Origin: DASVSE01 sp036399715 | GTDB taxonomy: Bacteria; Bacteroidota; Rhodothermia; Rhodothermales; Rubricoccaceae | Direction of reading: 5' to 3' | NCBI GenBank assembly: GCA_036399715.1 | Contig: DASWMO010000351.1 | Coordinates: 1-13,056 of the forward strand | Length of the DNA stretch: 13,056 nt | Part shown: positions 1 through 7,986 of the stretch, piece after piece | Layout of the letters: every line of letters starts with the position of its first letter | Numbering within the stretch: the first letter of the stretch is position 1 | Notes under the pieces: generated by a model | Databases searched by the model: none | Seen by the model: only the letters and a program-made list of their open reading frames with translations | Told to the model about the DNA's origin: nothing | Program-made: the position numbers and the translations under genes

Positions 1-3000
1 CGTCGTCGTGAGGTGGTCGAGCGCGAGGCGCCCGCCGGACGTCGCCCGCCCGGGGAAGAACACGACCTCCTGCTCGGCGCGGAAGCGCCCCGAGAGCGTG
101 CCCGTGCTGTCGGGGCCGGACCCGACGCGCTGCTGGAGCACACCCGGTGCGAGCAGGAGCACGCTCAGCACGTCCGTTTCGCGCGTCTGCTCCCGAACAT
201 CGAGGAGCGTCCTGAAGGCGACCTGCCGGAGCACGGACGGGAGCACGCCCGTGCTCCCGCCGACGAGGCGGGCGGGCTGGACACCGACGCGCAGCGTCGC
301 CCCGACGCCGACAGTCGGGAAGAGCGTCTCGCCGGGCAGGAACGCGCGGACGTACGTGCCTTCGAGACCCGTCGTCTCGGGGAAGAACTCGTCGACCTGC
401 GGGACGCCGTCGGGCTCACCCGCGCGCGGCTCGCCCTGTCCGTCGCGCCACACGAACTGGCCCACGTCCGGCCCGACGAGCACGTAGGTCTCCTGCAGAA
501 TCGGCGTCCGCTCCGTCAGCGCCTCGTAGCTCGCCTGGAGGTCGAGCGCGCGGCGGAGGGGCGCGGCGCGCGCGGCGAGGCGGAGCGCGACCGACTCGGC
601 GTCCTCGCGGCCGAATGCCCGGAAGGCCTCCTCGACGCGCTTCTGCCGGACCGCCACGCGGGCATTCCCCGAGAGGCTGCCGCGCGTGCGCAGCGTTGCG
701 CTCGCCTCGGCCGTGATTGCCCGGGCAGACGCGACGAGCGGTCCGACCGAGCCTGCCGGACCGAGCGGCTCGCGCTCGGTCCGCACCTCGACGCCCGCCT
801 CGGCCGTCACGCCGCCCGTCACGAAGCCGACGCCGGGGCGAAGGGCGAGAAACGAGTAGCTGCCCGCGAGCGCGCTGCCGGCCGGGAGGGCCGTCGTGCC
901 GCCTGCCCCCGGGTCCGGCCCCAGACCCGCCGAGCGCGACTGCTCGCGCCGCTCGGCCTCGACGCCGACCGTCGGCGAGAACGCGCCGAGCGTGCGGCCG
1001 GCGAGGGCGCGCTGGCGAATGAACGTGCCCGCGCCGAGCGTGTCGGCGAGCGGCCCCGAGCCGCCCGTCCGCACGGCGTCGAGGCGAGCGTCGAGCCACG
1101 GCAGGCCGCCGGGGGCGAGCGCGCCGGGCGTGCCGAAGACAAGGCCCGCGCCTAGGCGGTCCGACCGGAAGCCGGCGATCGTGAGGCGCCCGCCGTCGAT
1201 GCGGGCGACCGCGCGGCCGGGGGCGGACCACGACGCCGTCGCCTCGGTGACGTCCTCGCCGAGCGAGTCGAGGACGGACCCGAACGGGCTGCCCGTCCGG
1301 GAGAGGTTCCAGCGGCGGTTGAACTCGACGTCGCGGACGCGGTCGAGCGTTCGGAAGGCGTCGCCGCGGGCGCGGCGGACGATCTCGGCCGTCGCCTCTC
1401 CAGCGCCCACGCGCTGCGGGCGCAGGCGGATGCCGGTCTCGCTCGCGATCCCCGTCTGCGCAGCCGCCTCGGCGAGCGTGTTCACGTCGTCGACGGACTG
1501 CGCGATCTCGCCGAACAGCTCGACGCCACGGATGGGCTCGACCGCGCCCGAGACGTCCGTGAGCGTCCGCGCCGAGGGGCGCGGGAGGCGGCGAAAGGCG
1601 ATCGCGTCGCCGAGGCCGGGCCCGACGTACTCGTACAGAATGCCGTTTCTCGCCTGCCCCGCGCGGCGGTAGTCGCCCTGCCCGGCCGCGACGCGCGTGA
1701 AGCGAACGCGGAAGATGTCGAGGCCAGCCGCGGCGTCCGAGGCCGTCGCGGGGACGAAAATGCGAACCGTCTGACCGGCGACGAGCGTGTCGCGGCGGAC
1801 GTAGAGCACGAACGGGCTCTCGGGGTCGAACGGGACGCGCTGCTCGGCAGGCACGAGCACATCGCGCGGGCCGGCCGCGGCGATGGCCGCGACATCGTCC
1901 GGCGAGAGGCCGAGGCTGGATGCAAAGCCGGCCGCGTCGCCCTCGCTGAGGCGCCGCGCGCCGATGCGCGCTCGGGGCCGGCCGGCGGCGTCGGGCCACA
2001 GGCGAACATCGGCCGAGGCGGCCGTGAGCGTGCGCGCGAAGCCGCCCGTCGTGTACTCGAAGTCGACTGTGAGGCGGCGTTCGGCCGTGATGAGGCGTGC
2101 GGGCGTGAACGTGATCTCGCCCGTCGCGTAGTCGATGGTGTAGTCCGCGGACTCGCCGCGGACGAGGCGCTCGCCGTCCAGCGTGACGCGCTCCGACCCG
2201 GGCACGACGACGACGAACGTCTCGCCGTTGAGGCCCTGCACGCGGTACGGCCCCTGCACGCCCTCGACGGCGACGAGGTCCTGGCTGCGGAACGTCCCCC
2301 GCGTCGCGCTCGCGGACGCGAGGACGCGCCCGCCGGCGAGGAAGCCGGCCTCGGGCACGGCCACGTCGACGAGCGCACCCTGCACCTGCCGCGCGATGGG
2401 GGCGAACGTCGTCCCCGCCAGCGCGAGGTCGACGTCGCCGAGGCGCACCCGGACCTGCCGCGAGACGACCTCGACGAAGACGCGGTCGAGGTCCGAGAGC
2501 TGCGTCGTCGTGCCCTCGGGCAGGATCGGCGTGTTCTCGTCCGTCAGGGCCGCGCGGAGCGTGACGCCGGGCGCGACCTCGCCGGCGACGTCGAGGCGCA
2601 GGCCGGACGTGACCGAGACGTCGCGGGAGGTCCCGGCGACGATACCGCGCGTGAGCGAGCCCGTCGTGCGGAGGCCCGTGAGCGCGGGCCCGGTGCCCCC
2701 TCCCACGACGGCCACGCGCGCGACGCCGCCCGAGTCGGCGCGGGCCTCAGCGGCGAGGAGCGAGTCGAGGCGTGGAAGCACCTGCTCGACGGCCGCGACG
2801 GGCGCGAGGCGTCGGTACGCGAGGCGCAGCACGACGACCGAGTCGGCCGCGGCGGCGAGGCGCAGGATTCCCGCGGGATCGTCCACGCGAAAGGCCTCGG
2901 GCGCGAGCGCCTCGAAGGCAGCCCCGCGAAGGGCCTCGACCGAAAGCGAGCCGGGGACAACGCCGTCGGGCAGGCGCACGGCCGTCTGGCCCGGGGGGAC

Positions 3001-3138
3001 AGCGAGCGTGTCACGCTCGGCCCCGAGGCCGGGTCCGACAGAACCCGGCACGCTTCCGGTCTGCGCCGATGCGACCGCCCCGAACGTCAGGGCGGCGAGC
3101 AGCAGGGCGAGCAGTCGCGGGCAACGCCCCACGGACAC
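1..3138 (-). CDS. Large secreted, probably outer-membrane, surface protein (3' end outside window)
   Basis: An unbroken frame of 1046 codons runs from GTG at 3138 to the left edge with no stop, so the C-terminus is missing. Residues 1-25 form a signal peptide (arginines, then LLALLLAALTFGAVASA, cleavage before Gln26), which favours this start; an alternative GTG lies at 3132. Around residues 318-362 there is a segment with LDGERLVRG, DYTIDY (332-337), GEITFTP and VDFEY. I recognise this as a beta-hairpin motif of large uncharacterised outer-membrane proteins of the Bacteroidota/Chlorobi group; SprA-type T9SS proteins have a loosely similar DYxxDYxxG element. The rest alternates short hydrophobic and polar strands, as in a large beta-barrel. 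I find no internal methionine and one lysine (residue 833). It is the last visible gene of a purD-led minus-strand run, 105 bp after the lipoprotein gene. Function unknown; the outer-membrane location is inferred. Confidence 0.8.
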   Translation of the reverse strand, partial: MSVGRCPRLLALLLAALTFGAVASAQTGSVPGSVGPGLGAERDTLAVPPGQTAVRLPDGVVPGSLSVEALRGAAFEALAPEAFRVDDPAGILRLAAAADSVVVLRLAYRRLAPVAAVEQVLPRLDSLLAAEARADSGGVARVAVVGGGTGPALTGLRTTGSLTRGIVAGTSRDVSVTSGLRLDVAGEVAPGVTLRAALTDENTPILPEGTTTQLSDLDRVFVEVVSRQVRVRLGDVDLALAGTTFAPIARQVQGALVDVAVPEAGFLAGGRVLASASATRGTFRSQDLVAVEGVQGPYRVQGLNGETFVVVVPGSERVTLDGERLVRGESADYTIDYATGEITFTPARLITAERRLTVDFEYTTGGFARTLTAASADVRLWPDAAGRPRARIGARRLSEGDAAGFASSLGLSPDDVAAIAAAGPRDVLVPAEQRVPFDPESPFVLYVRRDTLVAGQTVRIFVPATASDAAAGLDIFRVRFTRVAAGQGDYRRAGQARNGILYEYVGPGLGDAIAFRRLPRPSARTLTDVSGAVEPIRGVELFGEIAQSVDDVNTLAEAAAQTGIASETGIRLRPQRVGAGEATAEIVRRARGDAFRTLDRVRDVEFNRRWNLSRTGSPFGSVLDSLGEDVTEATASWSAPGRAVARIDGGRLTIAGFRSDRLGAGLVFGTPGALAPGGLPWLDARLDAVRTGGSGPLADTLGAGTFIRQRALAGRTLGAFSPTVGVEAERREQSRSAGLGPDPGAGGTTALPAGSALAGSYSFLALRPGVGFVTGGVTAEAGVEVRTEREPLGPAGSVGPLVASARAITAEASATLRTRGSLSGNARVAVRQKRVEEAFRAFGREDAESVALRLAARAAPLRRALDLQASYEALTERTPILQETYVLVGPDVGQFVWRDGQGEPRAGEPDGVPQVDEFFPETTGLEGTYVRAFLPGETLFPTVGVGATLRVGVQPARLVGGSTGVLPSVLRQVAFRTLLDVREQTRETDVLSVLLLAPGVLQQRVGSGPDSTGTLSGRFRAEQEVVFFPGRATSGGRLALDHLTTT

Positions 3139-3243
3139 AGAGGAAAACGGGCGAAGCGAACGGTCCGGGAGGCGCGAGCGGCAGGCGAGGTGGAAGGTGG
3201 CGCGTCAGGCGCCCGGGGTCAAGCCCGTTCGGCGTGCGCCCGA

Positions 3244-4137
3244 TCAGAGCACCGGGGCGGGGCCGAGAGCGACAAGGCCTGTCCGCGTCAGCCCCCACAC
3301 GACTCCGCCGGCGGCGGTCGCGTCCACGAGCGGGACGGACGACGGCACGACGGCGAGCGCCTCGCCGGTGCGGACGCGGAAGACGGCCACGCCCGTGTCG
3401 CCGGCGGCGAGGACGAACTCGTCCGCGACGCTCACACCGCGGACCGGGCCGACGGCGCGCGTGTCGAGGTCGGGGCCGGACGCACCGAACGGGTCGAACG
3501 TGCGGACCGTCCCGCCGTCGAGGACGAACAGGCGCCCGCGGGCGTCCGAGGCGAGGCCTGCAAGCGCACGGAATGGCCCGACGGTCCGCTGAACGCGCCG
3601 CGCGGCGTCGAGGACGAGCACGACGCTGCGGCGCGCCTCGGCCACCACGAGGTCCGCTCCGGCCCCGGCCGCGACGCCGACGGGCCGACCGCGGGGGGCA
3701 TCGCCCGCGGCGCCAACGGTTCGGGCGTCGAGTGCGTCGCCGGCCGTGTCGGGGATCGGAATCGCCTCGGCGGCGCGGCGCTCGGCTGTAAAGCGCACGA
3801 CCCGGCCCGTCGCGGCGTCGGCGACATAGACGGCCTGCCCGTTCGTCGGGTCGACGTCGACGGGCTCGGCGAGCGCCTCGTCGGCCGTGCCGGGTCCGCC
3901 GAGGACGGCCGCGACCGTCCCGGCCGGGGCGAACACGACGACCTGCGCCCGCCCCGCGTCGGCGACGTAGAGGCGGCCCGAGGCGTCCGAAGCGACGGCG
4001 CGGGCATCGACAAAACGAGCGGCCTCGCGGGTCTCGGTGAGCGCCGCGGCGACCGGCAGACCCGGCGCAATGGGCGGCGCGGCGCACGCGGCGAGCGCGA
4101 GCCCGGACCAGAGCGCGAAGGCGAGGCGGAGCGTCAT
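3244..4137 (-). CDS. Beta-propeller (NHL/SMP-30-like) lipoprotein
   Basis: This 297-aa protein starts with a lipoprotein signal peptide: MTLRLAF, a hydrophobic stretch, then LALAAC, so Cys18 should be lipidated and the protein anchored in a membrane on the periplasmic or outer face. The rest is a string of about six blade-like repeats of the type D-x-x-G-R-LYVAD-x-x-x-x-V-x-x-F. Clear copies are GRLYVADAGRAQVVVF, GQAVYVADAATGRVVRF, ADLVVAEARRSVVLVL and GRLFVLDGGTVRTF, followed by two weaker ones. This pattern fits NHL or strictosidine-synthase-like six-bladed propellers, which act as binding scaffolds or, in some families, hydrolases; I see no catalytic residues that choose between them. Its ATG overlaps the purD stop as ATGA, so translation is probably coupled. 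Ligand and function are unknown; partnership with the large downstream surface protein is an inference from gene order. Confidence 0.8.
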   Translation of the reverse strand: MTLRLAFALWSGLALAACAAPPIAPGLPVAAALTETREAARFVDARAVASDASGRLYVADAGRAQVVVFAPAGTVAAVLGGPGTADEALAEPVDVDPTNGQAVYVADAATGRVVRFTAERRAAEAIPIPDTAGDALDARTVGAAGDAPRGRPVGVAAGAGADLVVAEARRSVVLVLDAARRVQRTVGPFRALAGLASDARGRLFVLDGGTVRTFDPFGASGPDLDTRAVGPVRGVSVADEFVLAAGDTGVAVFRVRTGEALAVVPSSVPLVDATAAGGVVWGLTRTGLVALGPAPVL

Positions 4138-5405
4138 CGGAGCGCGCGGTGGCCGATGTCGCGGCGGAGCGTCTTACCGTCGAACGCGACGGCGTCGGCG
4201 GCGCGGTAGGCGGCGGCGAGGGCGTCCCGGAGCGTCGCGCCCGTGCCCGTCAGACCCAGGACGCGGCCGCCGGCCGTGACGAGGCGGCCGTCGGCGTCTC
4301 GGGCCGTGCCGGCGTGGAAGACATCGGCGTGTTCGGCTGCCTGCTCCACGCCCGTGATCACCTCGCTGGGGACGGTCTCACCGGGGTAGCCGCCGGCGGC
4401 GAGGACGACGCACGCGGCGTGGTCGTCGCGGCAGCGCACGTCGAGCCCGGCGAGGCGGCCGTGGGCGAGTGCCTCGAAGAGGTCCACGGCGTCCGTTTCC
4501 AGCAGCGGCAGTAGCGTCTGCGCCTCGGGGTCGCCGAAGCGGACGTTGAACTCGACGACGCGCGGCGCGCCGTCCGTGTCCACCATCAGGCCGACGTAGA
4601 GCACGCCGCGGTAGGGTGTGCCGTCGCGGCGGAGGCCGTCGAGGAGTGGGCGGACAATCTCGGCCTCGGCGCGCGCGCGGACGGCGGCGGTGACGACGGG
4701 TGCGGGTGCGTAGGCGCCCATTCCGCCCGTGTTGGGGCCCGTGTCGCCCTCGCCGATGCGCTTGTGGTCCTGCGCGGCCGGCAGCAGCGCGACCGCCTCG
4801 CCGTCGGTGAGCACGAACAGGCTGGCCTCCTCGCCGTCGAGGAAGGCTTCGAGCACGAGGACGGGTGCGCCGGCGTCGCCCGCGAGGTCCGGCGGGAAGA
4901 GCGTATCGAAGGCGGCGCGCGCTACCTCTCGCGTCTCGGCGACGACGACGCCCTTGCCGGCCGCGAGACCATCGGCTTTGAGGACGACCGGCAGTGGGTG
5001 CGCCTCGACGGCCGCGCGCGCCTGTTCGCGCTCATGCGGACCGAACGCTGCGCTCGCGGCGGTCGGGATGCCGTAGCGCGCCATCGCAGCGTTGGCGAAC
5101 GCCTTGGAGCCTTCGAGACGCGCCGCGGCCGCACTCGGCCCGACGACCGCGATGCCCGCCTCGGCGAGGCGGTCTGCGAGGCCGAGCACGAGTGGCGTCT
5201 CGGGCCCGACGACGACGAGGTCCACGCCGCGAGCCGCCGCGACGAGCCCGTCGATGTCGTCCACAGCGACCGGGACCGTCTCGGCGAGCGCCGCCGTGCC
5301 CGCGTTGCCGGGCGCGCACCGGAGCGTCGGGCGGCGCGGGCTGCGGGCGAGCGCGGCGAGGAGCGCGTGCTCGCGGCCTCCGCTTCCGACGACGAGAATC
5401 CGCAC
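4134..5405 (-). CDS. purD: Phosphoribosylamine--glycine ligase (GAR synthetase)
   Basis: PurD joins glycine to 5-phosphoribosylamine using ATP, the second step of de novo purine synthesis, in the cytoplasm. The 423-aa length is normal for the family. The N-terminal Rossmann-like domain opens with VRILVVGSGGREHALL; VVGPETPLVLGLADRL, GPSAAAARLEGSK and KADGLAAGKGVVVA mark the ATP-grasp fold; NTGGMGAYAP and the metal/ATP site FNVRFGDPEAQ (286-296) are intact. I chose GTG 5405 because homologues begin directly with the IL-V-V-G-S-G-G strand. The frame stays open upstream for a further 486 codons, but that part is antisense to the barrel gene at 5523-6833 and reads as low-complexity charged sequence. 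The stop overlaps the lipoprotein start (ATGA), and a possible -10 element TACCTTG lies 22 bases upstream of the start. Confidence 0.97.
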   Translation of the reverse strand: MRILVVGSGGREHALLAALARSPRRPTLRCAPGNAGTAALAETVPVAVDDIDGLVAAARGVDLVVVGPETPLVLGLADRLAEAGIAVVGPSAAAARLEGSKAFANAAMARYGIPTAASAAFGPHEREQARAAVEAHPLPVVLKADGLAAGKGVVVAETREVARAAFDTLFPPDLAGDAGAPVLVLEAFLDGEEASLFVLTDGEAVALLPAAQDHKRIGEGDTGPNTGGMGAYAPAPVVTAAVRARAEAEIVRPLLDGLRRDGTPYRGVLYVGLMVDTDGAPRVVEFNVRFGDPEAQTLLPLLETDAVDLFEALAHGRLAGLDVRCRDDHAACVVLAAGGYPGETVPSEVITGVEQAAEHADVFHAGTARDADGRLVTAGGRVLGLTGTGATLRDALAAAYRAADAVAFDGKTLRRDIGHRALR

Positions 5406-5427
5406 GGGCGCCGGCGTGGGTGAGCCG

Positions 5428-5434
5428 CAAGGTA
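5428..5434 (-). promoter_or_regulatory. Candidate -10/-7 element for purD
   Basis: On the minus strand this reads TACCTTG, close to the Bacteroidota housekeeping -7 consensus TAnnTTTG, 22 bases upstream of the purD GTG. No convincing -33 TTG element is visible at the expected spacing, so the call rests on this element, its position and the divergent arrangement. Confidence 0.35.
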
Positions 5435-5489
5435 GAGACGCGCGGCCGGCCCACTTCGGCGAACCCGTGTGGAGCGTTTCCGCGCGCGC

Positions 5490-5496
5490 TACGTTG
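5490..5496 (+). promoter_or_regulatory. Candidate -10/-7 element for the barrel/T9SS operon
   Basis: TACGTTG on the plus strand resembles TAnnTTTG and sits 26 bases upstream of GTG 5523, nearly the same geometry as the purD element on the other strand. If it is used, transcription would start after the alternative in-frame GTG at 5469, which supports the start at 5523. No clear -33 element is seen. Confidence 0.35.
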
Positions 5497-5522
5497 GAGG
5501 CTGTCCGCCTCCCCGCTCCGCC

Positions 5523-6833
5523 GTGCGCCGCCTCGCGTTTCTCCTCGCCCTCGCCCTCGGATCCGCCGCCGCCGGCCCCGCCGCGCTCGCCCAGACGCCG
5601 GCCGACACGTCGCGGGCGGACACCGAGGCCAACGAGCCCGACGCCGGCGACCCCGGTGGCATCGACGACGGCACGGTCGTCGACGACGGCGGCATCGAGA
5701 TCTCGCCGCGCATCGCGCCGTCGGCGCTGTACTCGGCTAACCGCGGCATCGGCATCGGCGGCGGCGTGCTTGTCCGTAACGCCGGCTGGCGGGGGTCCGA
5801 GATCGGCGTCGACTTGCGCGCGCAGCGGCGCTTTCTCTCCCTCGGGGCGACGCTCTTCACCGGCGACCCGTACGCGCGGCGTGTCTTCGGCATGCTCGCC
5901 GCGTCGGCCTCGACGACGAACCGGCGGCAGTTTTTCGGCGTCGGGCCATTCACGAGCGGCAGCCAGGCGCTCCTGCTCTCGCACACCGAGGCCAGCGCCG
6001 AGGCGCGCCTCGGCGTGTACCCGTTCCGCACGACGGCCCTTCTCGTCCAGCCCGGCGTGCGACTGCTCGTGGACCGCACGGGCGGCGTCCGCGACGACAG
6101 TCCCGCGGCCCCGACGGACCTCTCGGCAGAGTCGCAGGCGGCCGTCCTGCCGAGCCTCGGTGAGACCCGGAGCGGACTCTCGGCCGGCGTCGAACTCACG
6201 GCCGACCTGCGCGACTTCCCGTCGTATGCCCGCTCGGGGTTCGTCGCGACGCTCGAAGGGCGCCGCTTCATGGGCCTCGACGCCGAGGGCCTCACGTTCA
6301 CGCGCTTTGCCGCGACGACGACGGGCTACCTGCCGCTCTACGACCGCGTCGTTCTCATCGGGTCGTTCACGGGCATCGTCACGCGCCAGGGCGACGCGAA
6401 CGGCGACGGCGCCGCGGACCCGATCCCGTACTACTACCTCCCGACGCTCGACGAGCGCGTCGCGGTCGCCTTCCAGCAGGACCGCCTCACGGGCCGCGAC
6501 ATCCTCGCCGCCGGCGTCGGCATCCGCCTGCCGGTCTACGACTTTCTCGGGGTCTACGGGATCGACGCGACGGCGATCGGCTACCTCGGCAACGTCTACG
6601 ACGACGTCTTCCGGCAGTTCAGCCCGGCCGTCGCGTTCGGGCAGGACCAGACGGCCGACCCCGACGGCCGGGCGTCGCTGCGGCCCGCGCTCGGCCTCGG
6701 CCTCGGGATCGTGAACCTGGACAAGGAGCGCGTCGTGCTCGGGGCGCTCGTCGGTGTCGGCGCGGGCGGCGTGACGCTGGCGTCGCTGCGGATCGCGTAC
6801 AACCTCCGCGACTCGCGGCCGCTGTTCCGCTGA
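5523..6833 (+). CDS. Omp85/BamA-like outer-membrane beta-barrel protein without POTRA domains
   Basis: From GTG 5523 the product is 436 aa and opens with a signal peptide (VRRLAFLLALALGSAAA, cleavage near ALAQ). An upstream in-frame GTG at 5469 would add 18 residues (ERFRARYVGGCPPPRSA) that spoil it. After an acidic linker (PADTSRADTEANEPDAGDP...DDGTVVDDGG) the chain is a run of alternating beta strands. DLRDFPSYARSGFVATLEGR resembles the DTRDNP...GY strand of Omp85 barrels, and the later YYLPTLDERVAVAF...RDILAAGVGIRLPVY with a C-terminal end in Phe-Arg fits the rest of such a barrel. No POTRA domain is present, so it is more like short barrel-only members than BamA itself. Residues 291-299 (DANGDGAAD) form a calcium-loop-like D-x-N-x-D-G-x-x-D, probably in a surface loop. 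The next gene begins 17 bp later, implying one operon. Substrate unknown. Confidence 0.75.
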   Translation: MRRLAFLLALALGSAAAGPAALAQTPADTSRADTEANEPDAGDPGGIDDGTVVDDGGIEISPRIAPSALYSANRGIGIGGGVLVRNAGWRGSEIGVDLRAQRRFLSLGATLFTGDPYARRVFGMLAASASTTNRRQFFGVGPFTSGSQALLLSHTEASAEARLGVYPFRTTALLVQPGVRLLVDRTGGVRDDSPAAPTDLSAESQAAVLPSLGETRSGLSAGVELTADLRDFPSYARSGFVATLEGRRFMGLDAEGLTFTRFAATTTGYLPLYDRVVLIGSFTGIVTRQGDANGDGAADPIPYYYLPTLDERVAVAFQQDRLTGRDILAAGVGIRLPVYDFLGVYGIDATAIGYLGNVYDDVFRQFSPAVAFGQDQTADPDGRASLRPALGLGLGIVNLDKERVVLGALVGVGAGGVTLASLRIAYNLRDSRPLFR

Positions 6834-6841
6834 TCGTCCGG

Positions 6842-6868
6842 CACGCACCCGTGAACCACGCACCCGTG
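6842..6868 (+). repeat. 15-bp-period direct repeat over the start of the next gene
   Basis: CACGCACCCGTG occurs at 6842-6853 and again at 6857-6868. Each copy ends in a GTG, and the 15-bp step keeps both GTGs (6851 and 6866) in the frame of the downstream secreted protein, duplicating its putative start. Confidence 0.8.
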
Positions 6869-7918
6869 GGAACTGTGACCCCGTTGACCCGGCTGATCGG
6901 CGTTCTCGCCCTCTCGCTCGTCGCCGCCCTTCCGGCGACGGCGCAGGACCGCCCGCCCCCCATCAAAGCGATCCGAGCCACGACGCCGACGGTGCCGCCC
7001 GGCGGCACGCCCGTGATCGTGACCGCGCTCGGCGTCGTCACGCGCGCGTACGGGCGGCAGGTGTTTATTCAGGACTCGACGGCCGCCATCGTCGTCTTCG
7101 CGCCTCCGCTGACCCCTCTGCACAGTGCGGTTGTGGCGGGGGCCGTCCGTGCCGGGGACAGCCTTCAGGTGACCGGGCGGCTCGTCGAGTTTCAGCCGAC
7201 GAGCGGGCTTCCAGGCAGTGGCCAGTTGATGATGGATAATGTCCAGTCCGGGGGCTTCTTCCTGTGGGCCCGTAACGTTCCTCTCCCACTCGCCCAGCGC
7301 ATCACCCTGGCCGATCTGGTCGCCGGAGACCCGGACACGGAGGAGTATGAGAGCGAGATCGTGCGAATCGAAGGGCTCACCATCGACAGCGGTGGGGCCA
7401 CCGTCTTCGCTGCGGGCACCTCGTACCCGGTTCGCCAGACGGTCGGCGGCGTCGAGACGGTGAGCGTGTTGCACGTCGACGGACCGGGCAACGGGACCGG
7501 CGACTCCGAACTGGCCGGCCGACCCATCCCGACCGGCCCGGCCGATTTCGAGGGTCCGATCGACCAGTTCCGCAGCGTCAACCAGATGCTGCCGGTGCGC
7601 GCAACGGACCTCGTCCCATCGCCGGGGACGCCCGCCGATCCGGCTCCGCACGCCGCAGGGGTCGGCGTGCTCGTGCTGGGCCCCAACCCCGCCGGCACCT
7701 CGGGAACGACGGCCCGCTTTTCTCTAGACCGGCCCGGCCCGGTTCGGATAAGCCTTCTCGACGCGCTCGGACGGGTAGTCGCCCTCTCCGACCACGCCGC
7801 CTCGTCCGGCGACCAGTCGGTCTGGATCGACACGTCCGGCCTGGCGCCCGGAGCGTACATCGTCCGACTCGACGCAGCGGAACCCGTCGCGCCCGTCCAG
7901 CTCGTCGTCCTGCGGTAG
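6851..7918 (+). CDS. Secreted OB-fold-like protein with T9SS type A sorting domain
   Basis: This 355-aa protein (from GTG 6851; GTG 6866 and 6875 are equally possible) has a signal peptide (RLIGVLALSLVAALPATAQ). Two stretches look like the OB-fold-type modules common in exported Bacteroidota proteins. One is about residues 38-120 (VTALGVVTRAYGRQVFIQD, AIVVF, GDSLQVTGRL). The other is about residues 160-260 (YESEIVRIEGLTI, ending GPIDQFRSVNQMLPVRATDL). The C-terminal residues 272-355 are a type A sorting domain: LGPNPAG, VRISLLDALGRVV, GLAPGAYIVRLDA and a final PVQLVVLR. By family knowledge such domains direct export through the type IX system and attachment or release at the cell surface. It is downstream of and probably co-transcribed with the Omp85-like barrel gene. 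No catalytic domain is seen, so it may bind a ligand or serve as a surface adaptor. Confidence 0.75.
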   Translation: MNHAPVGTVTPLTRLIGVLALSLVAALPATAQDRPPPIKAIRATTPTVPPGGTPVIVTALGVVTRAYGRQVFIQDSTAAIVVFAPPLTPLHSAVVAGAVRAGDSLQVTGRLVEFQPTSGLPGSGQLMMDNVQSGGFFLWARNVPLPLAQRITLADLVAGDPDTEEYESEIVRIEGLTIDSGGATVFAAGTSYPVRQTVGGVETVSVLHVDGPGNGTGDSELAGRPIPTGPADFEGPIDQFRSVNQMLPVRATDLVPSPGTPADPAPHAAGVGVLVLGPNPAGTSGTTARFSLDRPGPVRISLLDALGRVVALSDHAASSGDQSVWIDTSGLAPGAYIVRLDAAEPVAPVQLVVLR

Positions 7919-7986
7919 CACGGTCCCACACGTCACCGGCTCGCATAGCAGGCTATTCCGGATGTCGCGGGCCGGGCGGCAGTGTC

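Noticed and set aside
416..1999. A 527-codon minus-strand frame within the large surface protein
   Set aside because: It is a different frame of the same strand, extremely Arg/Gly/Ala-rich and without structure, while the 1046-codon frame has a signal peptide and beta-strand pattern.
2183..3592. A 469-codon plus-strand frame
   Set aside because: Thr/Arg/Pro/Ser-rich shadow antisense to the surface protein and lipoprotein genes, with no domain.
5406..6863. N-terminal extension of purD to a 909-codon frame
   Set aside because: It is antisense to the barrel gene, reads as charged low-complexity sequence, and PurD of normal length begins at 5405.
7944..7960. Terminator after the T9SS cargo gene
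   Set aside because: Only a 4-bp ATAG/CTAT stem is visible, with no T-tract.
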